The notes below the pieces were generated by a model, which saw only the letters and a list, made by a program, of their open reading frames with translations, ran no database searches and had not been told where the DNA came from. A program made the translations under genes and the position numbers. From Sutterella sp. UBA1442 (GTDB taxonomy: Bacteria; Pseudomonadota; Gammaproteobacteria; Burkholderiales; Burkholderiaceae_F), in contig DCTK01000115.1 of assembly GCA_002329575.1 (NCBI GenBank), positions 1 to 16,953 on the forward strand: 16,953 nt of DNA, written 5' to 3'. Each line of letters opens with the position of its first letter. Within the stretch, counting starts at the first letter, position 1. Shown in pieces: positions 16,767 through 16,953 of this stretch.

Positions 16767-16841
16767 AGCTATTGCCTTCATTAATTTGTTTATCTGCTTT
16801 TATCCTACCGCTAATTCAGCTCGTTGACTATGACAAAACGC

Positions 16842-16878
16842 AAAAAAGGCAGATGCTTTTTCGGCACCTGCCTTTTTC
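16842..16878 (-). terminator. Terminator after the atpC-like gene
   Basis: On the minus strand a nine-pair stem (16864-16872 with 16848-16856, one G-U pair), extended by an A/T stretch, is followed by six T's. The fit is better for the minus strand than for the plus strand, because the G-U pair becomes an A-C mismatch there. It lies 16 bp past the atpC-like stop codon and separates it from the stress-protein gene. Confidence 0.85.
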
Positions 16879-16893
16879 TGGTCGCTTTCGCGC

Positions 16894-16953
16894 TTAGTGA
16901 TGACGCTTGAGTTTCTCGATAGCGGCCAATTCCGCTGCCAAGATTGCCAACTC
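16894..16953 (-). CDS. atpC: ATP synthase epsilon subunit (atpC), C-terminal end only
   Basis: The minus-strand frame from the window edge reads 19 residues and a stop: E-L-A-I-L-A-A-E-L-A-A-I-E-K-L-K-R-H-H. This is the alpha-helical end typical of betaproteobacterial AtpC (A-x-L-A-A-x-L-A-A-I-x-K-L-+). The hemE-priA neighbourhood next to the ATP synthase genes fits, since these lie together in several Burkholderiales. Only 19 codons are visible, so the call is moderate. Confidence 0.7.
   Translation of the reverse strand, partial: ELAILAAELAAIEKLKRHH

Noticed and set aside
1..16953. CRISPR array, insertion sequence or prophage
   Set aside because: No regularly spaced repeats, transposase, integrase or phage-like genes were seen; genes are contiguous housekeeping functions.

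Overview
The window looks like chromosomal DNA of a betaproteobacterium of the order Burkholderiales. Moderate G+C and the protein sequences suggest something like the Sutterella/Parasutterella group, but that is an inference from general resemblance. No insertion sequence, phage gene, CRISPR array or other mobile element was seen. Almost all genes are conserved housekeeping genes on the minus strand.

Layout from left to right. (1) Positions 2-5823: a minus-strand tripartite RND efflux operon, ordered adaptor lipoprotein, AcrB-type permease, outer-membrane channel; the channel runs off the left edge. Its upstream region carries a perfect TetR-type palindrome and other inverted repeats, shared with a divergent marC-family gene (6087-6743). 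(2) A bidirectional terminator separates marC from glmU-glmS (10016 down to 6810), which make UDP-GlcNAc for peptidoglycan and LPS. (3) Positions 12446-10172: a minus-strand cluster of tRNA-Arg(CCG), a DUF971 gene, ubiE (quinone methyltransferase) and a Tim44-domain membrane protein, closed by a terminator. (4) Positions 15956-12502: hemE then priA, separated by a 335-bp AT-rich gap. (5) On the right, a DUF167 gene (+), a universal stress protein gene (-), and the last 19 codons of a gene that reads like atpC (-).

The most notable element is the hemE-priA gap. It holds two abutting E. coli-type DUE 13-mers (9 of 11 specified bases each), two perfect IHF-consensus matches, and four good DnaA boxes in two same-orientation pairs, both with a 12-bp repeat. 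A fifth, imperfect box forms a head-to-head palindrome with one of them. The order and orientation of DUE 13-mers and first DnaA boxes resemble E. coli oriC. It is therefore a candidate replication origin or DnaA-binding regulatory locus beside the gene for the primosome protein PriA. One counter-argument is that hemE and atpC, to its right, would be head-on to a fork leaving this site. No wholly new gene system was recognised; this locus is the best candidate for something undescribed.
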